From Streptomyces halstedii (lineage in GTDB: Bacteria > Actinomycetota > Actinomycetes > Streptomycetales > Streptomycetaceae): a DNA stretch of 64,000 nt. Both the position numbers and the translations under genes were made by a program. The notes below the pieces were generated by a model. It saw only the letters and a list, made by a program, of their open reading frames with translations, had not been told where the DNA came from and searched no databases. Location: positions 301,661 to 365,660 of the forward strand of contig JOAZ01000002.1 of the NCBI GenBank assembly GCA_000720535.1, read 5' to 3'. Numbering within the stretch: position 1 is the first letter of the stretch; every line of letters starts with the position of its first letter. This document shows, in pieces, positions 1-11,366 of this stretch.

Positions 1-4
1 GGAG

Positions 5-29
5 TATTCATGGCTTCAGGATGTGAATA
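5..29. promoter_or_regulatory. AT-rich dyad upstream of hutU
   Basis: TATTCA (5-10) and TGAATA (24-29) form a perfect 6-bp inverted repeat with a 14-base spacer, about 30 bases before the urocanase start, in an otherwise GC-rich genome. It could be an operator or overlap the promoter of the hut operon. The upstream sequence is outside the window, so this is an inference from symmetry and position only. Confidence 0.3.
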
Positions 30-60
30 GTCCAGTCACAGTCGCGAGGAGGCACCTCCC

Positions 61-1725
61 ATGTCAGGACCCCGCCCCGTACGGGCACCGCGCGGTACGG
101 AACTGAGCGCCCTGGGATGGCAGCAGGAGGCCGCCCTGCGCATGCTCCAGAACAACCTCGACCCCGAGGTCGCCGAGCACCCGGACAAGCTGGTCGTGTA
201 CGGCGGCACGGGCAAGGCGGCCCGCGACTGGCGCTCCTTCGACGCCATGGTCCGTACGCTGCGGACGCTGAAGCAGGACGAGACGATGCTCGTCCAGTCG
301 GGGCGGCCGGTCGGCGTGATGCAGACCCACGAGTGGGCGCCGCGCGTCCTGATCGCCAACTCCAACCTGGTGGGCGACTGGGCGAACTGGGAGGAGTTCC
401 GCAGGCTGGAGGCGCTCGGGCTCACCATGTACGGCCAGATGACCGCCGGTTCCTGGATCTACATCGGGACCCAGGGCATCCTCCAGGGCACCTACGAGAC
501 GTTCGCCGCCGTCGCCGCGAAGAGGTTCGGCGGGAGTCTGGCCGGGACCATCACGCTGACGGCCGGGCTCGGCGGCATGGGCGGGGCCCAGCCGCTCGCC
601 GTGACCATGAACGACGGCGTCGCGCTCTGCGTCGACTGCGATCCGCGCGCCATCGAACGCCGCATCGAGCACGGCTTCCTGGACGTCCGGGCCGACTCCC
701 TGGAACACGCGCTCCACCTGGCGGTCGAGGCACGGGACGCGCGGCGCCCGCTCTCCATCGGCCTGCTGGGCAACGCCGCGGAGCTGCTGCCCCGGATGCT
801 CGCCGAGGGCGCGCCGGTGGACATCGTCACCGACCAGACCAGCGCCCACGACCCGCTCGCCTATCTGCCGGTGGGGATCGACTTCGACGACATGGCGGCG
901 TACGCGGCCGAGAAGCCCGCCGACTTCACCCGGCGGGCCCGTGAGTCGATGGCGGCGCACGTCGAGGCGATGGTGGGCTTCATGGACGCCGGGGCCGAGG
1001 TCTTCGACTACGGCAACTCCATCCGGGGCGAGGCCCAGCTCGCCGGGTACACGCGGGCGTTCGACTTCCCGGGCTTCGTACCGGCGTACATCCGGCCCCT
1101 CTTCTGCGAGGGGAAGGGGCCGTTCCGGTGGGCGGCGCTCTCCGGCGAGGCGTCGGACATCCACCAGACGGACCGGGCGATGCTGGAGCTCTTCCCGGAG
1201 AACGAGTCCCTGCACCGCTGGATCAGGATGGCCGGCGAGCGGGTCCACTTCCAGGGGCTGCCGGCACGGATCTGCTGGCTCGGCTACGGGGAGCGCGACC
1301 GGGCGGGGGAGCGGTTCAACGACATGGTGGCGAGCGGCGAACTGGCCGCCCCGCTGGCCATCGGACGCGACCACCTGGACTGCGGCTCGGTCGCCTCGCC
1401 GTACCGGGAGACGGAGGCGATGCTCGACGGCTCGGACGCGATCGCGGACTGGCCGCTGCTGAACGCCATGGTCAACGTGGCGTCGGGGGCGTCCTGGGTG
1501 TCCCTGCACCACGGCGGCGGGGTCGGCATGGGCCGCTCCATCCACGCGGGGCAGGTCACGGTCGCCGACGGCACGAAGCTGGCCGGCGAGAAGATCCGCC
1601 GGGTGCTCACGAACGACCCCGGCATGGGAGTCATCCGGCACGTCGACGCGGGATACGACAGCGCCGGGTCCGTCGCGGAGGCGAAGGGCGTACGCGTGCC
1701 GATGACCGAGGGGGAGCAGCGGTGA
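61..1725 (+). CDS. hutU: Urocanate hydratase
   Basis: Cytosolic NAD-dependent urocanase that hydrates urocanate to imidazolonepropionate, the second step of histidine degradation. The 554-residue product has the usual full length. It carries the glycine-rich dinucleotide-binding segment GLGGMGGAQ near residue 175 and the conserved N-terminal block ([16 protein letters not shown]). The ATG at 61 is preceded by a GAGGAGG ribosome site. The stop overlaps the GTG of the next gene by 4 bases (GTGA), so the genes are translationally coupled and co-transcribed with hutF and hutI. No histidine ammonia-lyase gene lies in the window. Confidence 0.97.
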   Translation: MSGPRPVRAPRGTELSALGWQQEAALRMLQNNLDPEVAEHPDKLVVYGGTGKAARDWRSFDAMVRTLRTLKQDETMLVQSGRPVGVMQTHEWAPRVLIANSNLVGDWANWEEFRRLEALGLTMYGQMTAGSWIYIGTQGILQGTYETFAAVAAKRFGGSLAGTITLTAGLGGMGGAQPLAVTMNDGVALCVDCDPRAIERRIEHGFLDVRADSLEHALHLAVEARDARRPLSIGLLGNAAELLPRMLAEGAPVDIVTDQTSAHDPLAYLPVGIDFDDMAAYAAEKPADFTRRARESMAAHVEAMVGFMDAGAEVFDYGNSIRGEAQLAGYTRAFDFPGFVPAYIRPLFCEGKGPFRWAALSGEASDIHQTDRAMLELFPENESLHRWIRMAGERVHFQGLPARICWLGYGERDRAGERFNDMVASGELAAPLAIGRDHLDCGSVASPYRETEAMLDGSDAIADWPLLNAMVNVASGASWVSLHHGGGVGMGRSIHAGQVTVADGTKLAGEKIRRVLTNDPGMGVIRHVDAGYDSAGSVAEAKGVRVPMTEGEQR

Positions 1726-3155
1726 CACCCCCGGAAGGCGCGTCCGCGCGCGCGGCCGACGGCCCGGGCGGCGGGCCGGGCGACGGCACGGGCGGGCGTG
1801 CGGGCGACGGGTTGGCCGGCGGGACGGCGGGCAGCGGGACGGGCGGGCGTACGGGGAACGCGCCCGCTCGTCCGGGCGGCGCCGGGACGGACAGCGGCAC
1901 GGGTGGCGGTTCCGGTGGCACCGGGGCCTCGTTCCAGGAGATGTGGCGGGATCTCGCCCCGATCGGCCGCCACCGGGGCAGCGGCGGGTACCGCCGGTAC
2001 GCCTGGACCGCCGCCGACACCGAGTGCCGGACCTGGTTCCGCGAGCAGGCCGAGGCGCGCGGGCTCACCCACGAGACCGACCGGAACGGCAACCAGTGGG
2101 CCTGGTACGGCGACCCCTCGGCCGGGGACGCCGTCGTCACCGGGTCCCACCTGGACTCGGTACCGGACGGCGGCGCGTTCGACGGGCCGCTCGGCGTGGT
2201 CTCCTCCTTCGCCGCCTTCGACGAACTCCGCCGCAGGGGGGCGGAGTTCGTCAGGCCCTTCGCCGTCACCAACTTCGGTGACGAGGAGGGGGCCCGCTTC
2301 GGCCTCGCCTGTGTGGGCTCGCGGCTCGCCGCCGGGCAGCTCACCCCCGAGGCGGCGCGGCACCTCCGTGACCAGGACGGTGTCTCGCTGCCCGAGGCCA
2401 TGGAGGCGGCCGGACACGACCCCGAGGCCATCGGCCCCGACCCCGGACGGCTGGCCCGCGTCGGCGCGTTCGTCGAACTCCACGTGGAGCAGGGGCGCGC
2501 CCTCGACATCGGCGGGGACCCGGTCGGCGTCGCCTCCGCCATCTGGCCGCACGGCCGCTGGCGGTTCGACTTCCGGGGCGAGGCCAACCACGCGGGCACC
2601 ACCCGCCTCGCGGACCGGCGGGACCCGATGCTCACGTACGCCGAGACGGTGCTGGCGGCCCGGCGGGAGGCCGAACTCGCCGGAGGCCTCGCCACGTTCG
2701 GCAAGGTCGCCGTCGAACCCAACGGGGTCAACGCGATCCCCTCCCTCGTGCGCGGCTGGCTCGACTCGCGGGCCGCCGACCAGGACACCCTCGACACCCT
2801 CGTCGGCGCCGTCGAGCGGGCCGCCCGGGAGCACGCCGCCAAGGCGGGTATCGACCTCGACGTCGTCCGGGAGTCCTTCACACCGGTCGTGGAGTTCCGG
2901 CACGCGCTGCGGGACGAGATCCGCCGGCTGCTGGACGGCCGCGATCCGGACGACACGGGCCGCGCCGTGCCCGTACTCGGCACCGGAGCGGGCCACGACG
3001 CGGGTATTTTGTCCGCCTCCGTGCCGACGGCCATGCTGTTCGTACGGAACCCCACCGGCGTCTCCCACTCGCCGGCCGAGCACGCCGACGAGGACGACTG
3101 CGCGGCCGGGGTACTCGCGCTCGCCGACGTACTGGAAGGTCTCGCGTGCAGCTGA
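1722..3155 (+). CDS. M20-family amidohydrolase (allantoate amidohydrolase / N-carbamoyl amino acid hydrolase type)
   Basis: A 477-residue zinc-dependent amidase of the allantoate amidohydrolase / beta-ureidopropionase family. Visible metal-site motifs are [27 protein letters not shown] and the C-terminal [13 protein letters not shown] marks the dimerisation lid. The GTG at 1722 overlaps the hutU stop, and its own stop overlaps hutF by 10 bases, so it is embedded in the histidine operon. I infer it acts on N-formyl- or N-carbamoyl-glutamate-like intermediates, because no HutG-type enzyme is present. The first ~70 residues are a Gly/Thr/Ala-rich low-complexity stretch not typical of the family. 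The ATG at 1941 would remove it, but its GGAG lies directly against the start. Confidence 0.85.
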   Translation: MTPPEGASARAADGPGGGPGDGTGGRAGDGLAGGTAGSGTGGRTGNAPARPGGAGTDSGTGGGSGGTGASFQEMWRDLAPIGRHRGSGGYRRYAWTAADTECRTWFREQAEARGLTHETDRNGNQWAWYGDPSAGDAVVTGSHLDSVPDGGAFDGPLGVVSSFAAFDELRRRGAEFVRPFAVTNFGDEEGARFGLACVGSRLAAGQLTPEAARHLRDQDGVSLPEAMEAAGHDPEAIGPDPGRLARVGAFVELHVEQGRALDIGGDPVGVASAIWPHGRWRFDFRGEANHAGTTRLADRRDPMLTYAETVLAARREAELAGGLATFGKVAVEPNGVNAIPSLVRGWLDSRAADQDTLDTLVGAVERAAREHAAKAGIDLDVVRESFTPVVEFRHALRDEIRRLLDGRDPDDTGRAVPVLGTGAGHDAGILSASVPTAMLFVRNPTGVSHSPAEHADEDDCAAGVLALADVLEGLACS

Positions 3156-4516
3156 CACCACCGCCGAAGGGCGGCGCCCCGGTCACCGCCACCTACTGGG
3201 CGTCCCACGCCTGGCTCGGCACCCACGTCGAACCGGGGGTCGTCCTGGACATCGCGGGCGGCCGCATCGCCGCCGTCCGTACGGGTGTCCACGCGCCGCC
3301 GCCCGGTGCCACCGCCCTGCGCGGACTGACCCTCCCGGGACTGGCCAACACCCACTCGCACGCCTTCCACCGCGCCCTGCGCTCCACCACCCAGGCGGGC
3401 GCCGGCACCTTCTGGACCTGGCGTGAGCTGATGTACCGGGTGGCCGCCCTGCTCACCCCCGACACCTACTACGACCTGGCCCGCGCCACGTACGCCGAAA
3501 TGGCCCTGGCCGGCATCACCTCCGTCGGTGAGTTCCACTATCTGCACCACGGGCCCGGAGGCACGCCCTACGACCACCCGAACGCGATGGGCGAGGCGCT
3601 CGTCGCGGCGGCGGGCGAGGCGGGCATCCGCATCACGCTGCTGGACACCGCCTACCTCGCCGCGGGGTTCGGCGAGAAGCCGAACCGCCACCAGCTCCGC
3701 TTCTCCGACACCACCGCCGACGCCTGGGCCGAACGCGCCTCCCTCCTCAAGGGCGGCGACCACGCCCTGATCGGCGCCGCCGTGCACTCCGTACGCGCCG
3801 TCCCGGCCGGGCAGCTCGCGACCGTCGCCGCCTGGGCCCGGGAGCGCGAGGCGCCCCTCCACGTGCACCTGTCCGAGCAGACCGCGGAGAACGACGCCTG
3901 CGCCGCCGCCCACGGGTGCACGCCTACCCGCCTCCTCGCCGACCACGGGGTGCTCGGCCCGCGCACCACGGCCGTCCACAGCACGCATCTGACGGCCGAG
4001 GACATCGAACTGCTCGGCTCCTCCGGGACCGGCACCTGCATGTGCCCCACGACCGAGCGCGACCTCGCCGACGGCATCGGCCCCGCCGCCGCCCTCCAGC
4101 GCGCCGGCTCCCCGCTGTCGCTCGGCAGCGACAGCCACGCGGTGATCGACCTCTTCGAGGAGGCCCGCGCGATGGAGCTCGACGAACGGCTGCGCACCCG
4201 CGCCCGCGGCCACTGGACCGCGGCCGCCCTGCTGCGGGCCGCGTCCGCCGACGGGCACGCCGCGCTCGGCCGCCCTGACGCGGGCAGGCTGGAACCGGGT
4301 GCGGCGGCCGACCTCACCACCATCGCGCTGGACTCCGTCAGAACAGCGGGGCCGGTGCCCAGGATGGCCGCCCAGGTCGCCGTATTCGCCGCCTCCGCCG
4401 CCGATGTACGGCACACGGTCGTGGCGGGCCGGCACATCGTCCGGGACGGGGAGCACACCCGGATCCCGGACGTGCCGCGGGCCCTCGCCTCGGCCGTCGC
4501 CGCCGTGTACGGCTGA
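3146..4516 (+). CDS. hutF: Formimidoylglutamate deiminase
   Basis: Amidohydrolase-superfamily enzyme (456 residues) converting N-formimidoyl-L-glutamate to N-formyl-L-glutamate and ammonia. Metal-binding motifs are [11 protein letters not shown] near residue 70, HVHLSEQ mid-protein and [15 protein letters not shown] near residue 325. GTG start at 3146 lies inside the end of the preceding gene (GTGCAGCTGA), implying coupled translation. Presence of HutF rather than a formiminoglutamase means this organism uses the two-step deiminase/deformylase branch of histidine breakdown. The gap to hutI is about 90 bases with no terminator. Confidence 0.93.
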   Translation: MQLTPPPKGGAPVTATYWASHAWLGTHVEPGVVLDIAGGRIAAVRTGVHAPPPGATALRGLTLPGLANTHSHAFHRALRSTTQAGAGTFWTWRELMYRVAALLTPDTYYDLARATYAEMALAGITSVGEFHYLHHGPGGTPYDHPNAMGEALVAAAGEAGIRITLLDTAYLAAGFGEKPNRHQLRFSDTTADAWAERASLLKGGDHALIGAAVHSVRAVPAGQLATVAAWAREREAPLHVHLSEQTAENDACAAAHGCTPTRLLADHGVLGPRTTAVHSTHLTAEDIELLGSSGTGTCMCPTTERDLADGIGPAAALQRAGSPLSLGSDSHAVIDLFEEARAMELDERLRTRARGHWTAAALLRAASADGHAALGRPDAGRLEPGAAADLTTIALDSVRTAGPVPRMAAQVAVFAASAADVRHTVVAGRHIVRDGEHTRIPDVPRALASAVAAVYG

Positions 4517-4605
4517 CCCGCGGGCCACCCGCACGGGTGAGGCCGCGGACGGCCCCGCCCACGACCGCACACCACCTCGCCGCACTCGACGAAAGCTGCC
4601 CCCCG

Positions 4606-5778
4606 ATGACGACGACAGCCGTCACCCACATCGCCGCTCTGGTCACCAACGACCCCTCCCTCGGAGACGGGACCCCCCTGGGCCTGATCCAGGACGCGGC
4701 CGTCGTCATCGACGGCGACCGTGTCGTGTGGACCGGTGAGACAAGCAAAGCACCCGCCACTGACAACGCCGTCGACGCGGGCGGCCGGGCCATGGTCCCC
4801 GGCTTCGTGGACTCCCACTCCCACCTGGTCTTCTCGGGCGACCGCACCCAGGAGTTCCACGCCCGGATGTCGGGCCGCCCCTACTCCGCGGGCGGCATCC
4901 GCACCACCGTGGCCGCCACCCGCGCCGCGTCCGACGAGGAGCTGTCCGCCAACGTCGCCCGCTACCTCGCCGAGGCGCTCCACCAGGGCACCACCACCCT
5001 GGAGACCAAGTCCGGTTACGGCCTGACCGTGCGGGACGAGGCGCGGGCCCTGCGGATCGCCGCCGCCCACACCGACGAGGTCACCTACCTCGGCGCCCAC
5101 ATCGTCGCCCCCGAGTACGCCGACGACCCCGCCGGTTACGTGGACCTGGTCACCGGGCCGATGCTGGACGCCTGTGCCCCGTACGCCCGTTGGATCGACG
5201 TCTTCTGCGAGCGGGGCGCCTTCGACGGCGACCAGGCCCGCGCGGTGCTCACCGCCGGCCTGGCCAGGGGCCTGCGCGCCCGCGTCCACGCCAACCAGCT
5301 CGGCCCCGGCCCCGGGGTGCGGCTCGCCGTCGAACTCGGCGCCGCCTCGGCCGACCACTGCACCCACCTCACGGACGACGACCTCGACGCGCTCGGCCAG
5401 GGCGACACCGTCGCCACCCTGCTGCCCGGCGCGGAGTTCTCCACCCGCGCCGCCTGGCCCGACGCCCGGCGGCTGCTGGACGCGGGCGCCACCGTCGCCC
5501 TGTCCACCGACTGCAATCCGGGTTCCTCGTTCACCTCGTCCATGCCGTTCTGCGTCGCCCTGGCCGTACGGGACATGGGCATGACCCCGGACGAGGCGCT
5601 CTGGTCCGCCACGGCCGGCGGCGCCGCCGCGCTGCGCCGCACCGACATCGGACGCGTCACCCCGGGCGCCCGTGCCGACCTCGTGCTGCTCGACGCCCCG
5701 AGCCACGTCCACCTCGCGTACCGCCCGGGTGTGCCGCTGGCCCACGCCGTCTGGCTGGCCGGGGAACGGGTGCGGTGA
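4606..5778 (+). CDS. hutI: Imidazolonepropionase
   Basis: Zn/Fe amidohydrolase (390 residues) opening imidazolonepropionate to formimidoylglutamate, the step between HutU and HutF. Diagnostic segments: [19 protein letters not shown] near residue 65, [11 protein letters not shown] near 130, HANQLG near 227 and STDCNPGSS near 300. The ATG at 4606 was chosen over the upstream in-frame ATG at 4537 because the family start lies just before the first beta-strand ([11 protein letters not shown]). It is the last gene of the hut operon; a strong hairpin follows at 5882. Confidence 0.95.
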   Translation: MTTTAVTHIAALVTNDPSLGDGTPLGLIQDAAVVIDGDRVVWTGETSKAPATDNAVDAGGRAMVPGFVDSHSHLVFSGDRTQEFHARMSGRPYSAGGIRTTVAATRAASDEELSANVARYLAEALHQGTTTLETKSGYGLTVRDEARALRIAAAHTDEVTYLGAHIVAPEYADDPAGYVDLVTGPMLDACAPYARWIDVFCERGAFDGDQARAVLTAGLARGLRARVHANQLGPGPGVRLAVELGAASADHCTHLTDDDLDALGQGDTVATLLPGAEFSTRAAWPDARRLLDAGATVALSTDCNPGSSFTSSMPFCVALAVRDMGMTPDEALWSATAGGAAALRRTDIGRVTPGARADLVLLDAPSHVHLAYRPGVPLAHAVWLAGERVR

Positions 5779-5881
5779 GCAACGGGTGCGGTAGGAACGG
5801 GCGTGGTGAGGAAAGGGCGCGGTGACCCTCCGGATCCCGTCGCCGCCCCGGACACGCCGAAGGACCGCGCCGCCCCGGACA

Positions 5882-5920
5882 TGCGGAAGGACCCGCCCGG
5901 CGGGGGCGGGTCCTTCCGCA
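5882..5920. terminator. Bidirectional hairpin between hutI and the sigma factor
   Basis: Perfect 17-bp inverted repeat (5882-5898 with 5904-5920) around a 5-base loop. It lies between two convergent genes, so it can end transcription from both sides. No long T-run is present, which is usual in Streptomyces. Confidence 0.85.
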
Positions 5921-5965
5921 AAGCCGTGACGACCGCGCCGTGGGCGGCCGTTCACGCGTCGGCGC

Positions 5966-6928
5966 TCACTCCTCGACGGTCAGGCCCTTCCTGAGCTTGA
6001 CCAGGGTGCGGGAGAGCAGCCGGGACACATGCATCTGCGAGATGCCGAGCTCCTCGCCGATCTCGGACTGCGTCATGTTGGCGACGAACCGCAGCGAGAG
6101 GATCGTGCGGTCACGCGGCGGCAGCGAGGCGATCAGCGGCTTCAGGGACTCCACGTACTCGATGCCTTCGAGCCCGTTGTCCTCGTAGCCGAGGCGGTCC
6201 GCCAGCGCGCCCTCGGTGTCGTCCTCCTCGGGCTTGGCGTCCAGCGAGCTGGCGGTGTACGCGTTGCTCGCGGTCATGCCCTCGACGACCTCCTCGTGCG
6301 TGATGCCGAGGCGCTCGGCCAGCTCCACCACGGTGGGGGCGCGGTCCAGCCGCTGGGCCAGCTCGTCGCCCGCCTTGGCGAGGTCGAGGCGCAGCTCCTG
6401 GAGGCGGCGCGGGACGCGCACGGACCAACTGGTGTCCCGGAAGAAGCGCTTGATCTCGCCGATGATCGTGGGCATCGCGAAGGTCGGGAACTCGACGCCG
6501 CGGCTGAGCTCGAAGCGGTCGATGGCCTTGATCAGGCCGATCGTGCCGACCTGGACGATGTCTTCCATGGGTTCGCTGCGCGAACGGAACCTGGCGGCCG
6601 CGAACTTGACCAGGGCGAGGTTGAGCTCGACCAGGGTGTTGCGGACGTAGGCGTAGTCGTGGGTGCCCTCTTCGAGGACTTCGAGCCGTGCGAAGAGGGT
6701 CTTCGACAGAGCCCTGGCGTCGATGGCGCCGATCTCGTCGTAGGGAGGGATCTCGGGAAGACCCTCAAGGCCCTCACCGGGAAGGGGAAGGCCGTAGGCG
6801 TCGCCGGGGGCGGCGCCGGTGCGCGGGCCGGGGACGGCGCTCGCGGCGGGGGAGTCGGAATCGGTCGGTCCCTGAGGACATGCCGACGTCGCGACAGGGG
6901 TACGCGATACGTCGAGCCGGGGTGACAT
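5966..6928 (-). CDS. sigI: RNA polymerase sigma factor, SigB/SigF family (SigI-like)
   Basis: Alternative sigma factor of the SigF/SigB/SigG group (320 residues). Region 2 (NLALVKFAAARF, EDIVQVGTIGLIKAIDRFE, FPTFAMPTIIGEIKRFFRD), region 3 (VPRRLQELR) and region 4 (SLPPRDRTILSLRF, TQSEIGEELGISQMHVSRLL) are all present. The ATG at 6928 has GGAGGAGAACC directly upstream, so I prefer it to longer in-frame starts. It is divergent from an anti-anti-sigma/anti-sigma pair, the arrangement of S. coelicolor sigI-arsI-prsI (osmotic-stress sigma factor under partner switching). The symbol rests on this context. The N-terminal ~65 residues look disordered. Confidence 0.9.
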   Translation of the reverse strand: MSPRLDVSRTPVATSACPQGPTDSDSPAASAVPGPRTGAAPGDAYGLPLPGEGLEGLPEIPPYDEIGAIDARALSKTLFARLEVLEEGTHDYAYVRNTLVELNLALVKFAAARFRSRSEPMEDIVQVGTIGLIKAIDRFELSRGVEFPTFAMPTIIGEIKRFFRDTSWSVRVPRRLQELRLDLAKAGDELAQRLDRAPTVVELAERLGITHEEVVEGMTASNAYTASSLDAKPEEDDTEGALADRLGYEDNGLEGIEYVESLKPLIASLPPRDRTILSLRFVANMTQSEIGEELGISQMHVSRLLSRTLVKLRKGLTVEE

Positions 6929-7041
6929 GGTTCTCCTCCATCGTTCTCGGCATATGGCTGCCGATGCCCATACGTGTTCCTGCGGTGAAGCGGCGCCTCC
7001 GAAGCCGGTCGAGTTTCCGATGAGAGATGACCCTTCTACCC

Positions 7042-7066
7042 ATACCCGGTTCCAGCCACGAGTTAC
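7042..7066 (-). promoter_or_regulatory. Candidate SigB-type promoter of the sigma gene
   Basis: On the minus strand, GGGTAT (7042-7047) is preceded by GTAA (7063-7066) with a 15-base spacer. GGGTAT matches the -10 box of promoters read by SigB/SigF-type sigma factors; the -35 is only a partial match to GTTT-type boxes. It lies about 110 bases before the start, suggesting autoregulation by this or a related stress sigma factor. Inferred by motif only. Confidence 0.4.
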
Positions 7067-7221
7067 AAGCGCCAATTACGCCTATATGTCCGGTTTGTTG
7101 AGTTCTCCGACTACCGTGTGGCGAGGGAAACGCGTAATGTTTCACGGACGTCGGCAAAAGCCGCGCGGACAACCGTGCACAGGGTGCTGCGGACAGTGAC
7201 GGACGGCGAAGAGGGACGGGC

Positions 7222-7590
7222 ATGGACCGCGGGACGGTCGGCAGTGCGAACCGGGGTCGGCTTCAGGTCGAGGTCCGGACCGAGGGGCGCAGCGAGGTCG
7301 TGACGCCGGTGGGTGAGCTGGACCACCACACCGCCGATCTCCTGCGGGAACCCCTGGAGAGCGCGGTCGAGCAGGGGCGCGCGCGCCTGGTGGTCGACTG
7401 CTCGCGACTCGAATTCTGTGATTCCACCGGGCTCAATGTGCTGCTCGGTGCCCGCCTCAAGGCGGAGGCGGCCGGGGGAGGGGTTCATTTGGCCGGAATG
7501 CAGCCTGTGGTGGCTCGTGTCTTCGAGATCACGGGGGCTGAGGCGGTCTTCACCGTCCATGCCTCGCTCGAAGACGCTCTGAGCGACTGA
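7222..7590 (+). CDS. arsI: STAS-domain anti-sigma factor antagonist (ArsI-like)
   Basis: Small 122-residue single-domain STAS protein of the SpoIIAA/RsbV class. It has the central VVDCSRLEFCDSTGLNVLLGA segment, in which the Ser of CDST is the expected phosphorylation site of partner switching. Unphosphorylated, such proteins bind the anti-sigma kinase and free the sigma factor. Start ATG at 7222 follows GGGACGGGC. It is divergent from the sigma gene and 193 bases upstream of the cognate anti-sigma gene. The symbol is assigned by analogy with the S. coelicolor sigI locus. Confidence 0.87.
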   Translation: MDRGTVGSANRGRLQVEVRTEGRSEVVTPVGELDHHTADLLREPLESAVEQGRARLVVDCSRLEFCDSTGLNVLLGARLKAEAAGGGVHLAGMQPVVARVFEITGAEAVFTVHASLEDALSD

Positions 7591-7783
7591 CGGGGGGATC
7601 CGTGCTCACGGGACCCGGACGCCCCGCGCGTCGCTCACGTCACGCTCTCGGCGTAGACGAGGTACGTGTCGTCCTGATCCGCTCGGGCAGAAGACACCTC
7701 GTCGGGGTCACGGAACCCGCACACTCTGTATCTGACCATTATCTGTTCGTGGCAACACGGTGAATCGGTGAGGTGAAGCGCTG

Positions 7784-8275
7784 ATGAGCACCACCCGGCA
7801 GCATCCGCCGGGCGGCCTCGGCCGCGAGCCGGACGGTGGGGGCACCGCCTCCGCCGTACCTGCGGACCGGCGGTGGCGCACCCTCTCGCTGCGACAGGCC
7901 ACCGGCATCGTGCCGACGGCGCGGGACTTCGCCCGGCAGGCGCTGCACGACTGGGGCTGGCTGCCCGCCGTGGGTGCCGACCGCAGGGCGGCGGCCGAGG
8001 ACGTGCTGCTGGTCGTCTCCGAGCTCGTCACGAACGCCTGTCTGCACGCGGACGGACCCGAAGAGCTCCGTATCGCCTGCTCGCCCAAGGTGCTGCGGGT
8101 CGAGGTCGTCGACCGCGGTGCCGGGCAGCCCGCGCCCCGTACGCCGCACCGCGCGGGGCGGCCCGGCGGGCACGGCATGTTCATCGTGCAGCGGCTCTGC
8201 CTGGACTGGGGGGTCACCCGCACCCCGGAAGCGCCGGGCAAGACCGTCTGGGCGGAGCTCGCGGCACCCGCGTAG
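7784..8275 (+). CDS. prsI: HATPase_c anti-sigma factor / serine kinase (PrsI-like)
   Basis: 163-residue SpoIIAB/RsbW-type ATPase. The Bergerat-fold boxes are visible: VVSELVTNACLHA (N box), VVDRGAGQPAP (G1) and GRPGGHGMFIV (G2). Such proteins sequester the sigma factor and phosphorylate the antagonist protein. The first ~35 residues are not part of the domain. The gene follows the STAS gene on the same strand, completing a sigma/anti-sigma/antagonist switch with the divergent sigma gene. It is followed by a 16-bp hairpin at 8324. Confidence 0.86.
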   Translation: MSTTRQHPPGGLGREPDGGGTASAVPADRRWRTLSLRQATGIVPTARDFARQALHDWGWLPAVGADRRAAAEDVLLVVSELVTNACLHADGPEELRIACSPKVLRVEVVDRGAGQPAPRTPHRAGRPGGHGMFIVQRLCLDWGVTRTPEAPGKTVWAELAAPA

Positions 8276-8323
8276 CCGTCGTCCGCGTGCCCGTCGAGGG
8301 GCGCGCGGGAGCAAGGACGCCAG

Positions 8324-8360
8324 GAAGGGGCGCGCCGGTACACCACCGGCGCGCCCCTTC
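8324..8360 (+). terminator. Terminator of the anti-sigma operon
   Basis: Perfect 16-bp inverted repeat (8324-8339 with 8345-8360) around the 5-base loop ACACC, 48 bases after the anti-sigma stop codon. Confidence 0.88.
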
Positions 8361-8380
8361 GGCGTTCCGGGCCCGTCCGG

Positions 8381-8452
8381 CGTGGGACCGCCCGCCCCGG
8401 CCCCGCCGTACGGCGCCGGACCGGCCGTACGACGTGGGACCGCCCGCCCCGG
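8381..8452. repeat. GC-rich intergenic direct repeat, 52-base period
   Basis: The 20 bases at 8381-8400 recur exactly at 8433-8452 (starting CGTGGGACCG), with related GCCGTACG(G/A)CG pieces between. The stretch 8361-8620 between two terminators holds only such low-complexity repeats, including short GGCGCGAACCCGT copies near 8530-8570. I see no gene in it. Confidence 0.6.
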
Positions 8453-8625
8453 ACCGGCCGTACGGCGCGGGACCGGCCCGGACCGCCCTGCCGGACCGCC
8501 GCCGTGGCGCACACCCGTGCCCCGTACTCGTGGCACACATCCCTGGCGCGAACCCGTGGCGCGAACCCGTCAGGCGAACCCGTGACGCGCATCCCGTACG
8601 CCGGCACCCGCCCGTCACCGGCGAA

Positions 8626-8658
8626 GGGGCCGCCGCACCGATCCGGTGCGGCGGCCCC
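8626..8658 (-). terminator. Terminator of the peptide transporter gene
   Basis: Perfect 15-bp inverted repeat (8626-8640 with 8644-8658) with a 3-base loop, 21 bases beyond the stop codon of the minus-strand transporter. Confidence 0.85.
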
Positions 8659-8679
8659 TCCGTCCGTACGTCGCCCGCG

Positions 8680-10170
<1,491 letters not shown>

Positions 10171-10659
10171 GGTCGATCCTTGCTGGTCGGGACGCGCTGC
10201 CTCGTGAGCGTCGCGCGCCCGGTGGGGGGTGGCCGGCACCGGTACGGCGTCGCCCCGCCCCCGACGCCTCAGGGGGTTCGCGATCCGGCCGCCGGCTCCG
10301 TGGGGGAGCCGTGAGGCCATCGGGGACAGTCCGCACCGGGATCCACGCCCGGTACGCGTCCTCGCGCTCCGGGCCCGGCCCACAGGTCATTCACTGGTCG
10401 GGAGCCGGCGGAAACCGGCTCGTACGCAAAAGGACCCCTGGCGCGCGGAACGCTGCCCAAAGGTCCTCGGTTGTGCAACAGGCGTCGAGTCACCATACGG
10501 CATGACACGCGGCGATATGGAAGGACTTGAGACATGGATCACAGGCCATCGTGGAACCACGCTCTCATATTCGAAGGTGAATGACCGGTTCGTGTCGCTG
10601 AGCCGCAGGGCCTTCTCAGCCCCTCACCCGAGGCGCCTCGCGCGGACTACCATCACTCC
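10171..10659. other. 489-base divergent intergenic region
   Basis: It lies between the divergent peptide transporter and the response regulator. I see no credible gene. It contains an imperfect dyad AGGACC...GGTCCT around 10430-10470 that could be a hairpin, and the -10 box of the response-regulator gene at its right end. Confidence 0.5.
10648..10653 (+). promoter_or_regulatory. Candidate leaderless -10 box of the response-regulator gene
   Basis: TACCAT ends 7 bases before the ATG at 10660. That is the spacing expected if transcription begins at the start codon, as in many Streptomyces leaderless mRNAs. There is no ribosome site upstream and no clear -35. Confidence 0.45.
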
Positions 10660-11337
<678 letters not shown>

Positions 11338-11366
11338 CCGGGACGAGCTGACGTACAGAGACAGCC

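Noticed and set aside
64-1728. Open frame of 554 codons antisense to hutU, and many similar long antisense or out-of-phase frames through the window
   Set aside because: High third-position GC keeps the opposite and shifted frames open. Their products are Arg/Pro/Gly-rich or lack domains, while the sense frames have clear families and ribosome sites.
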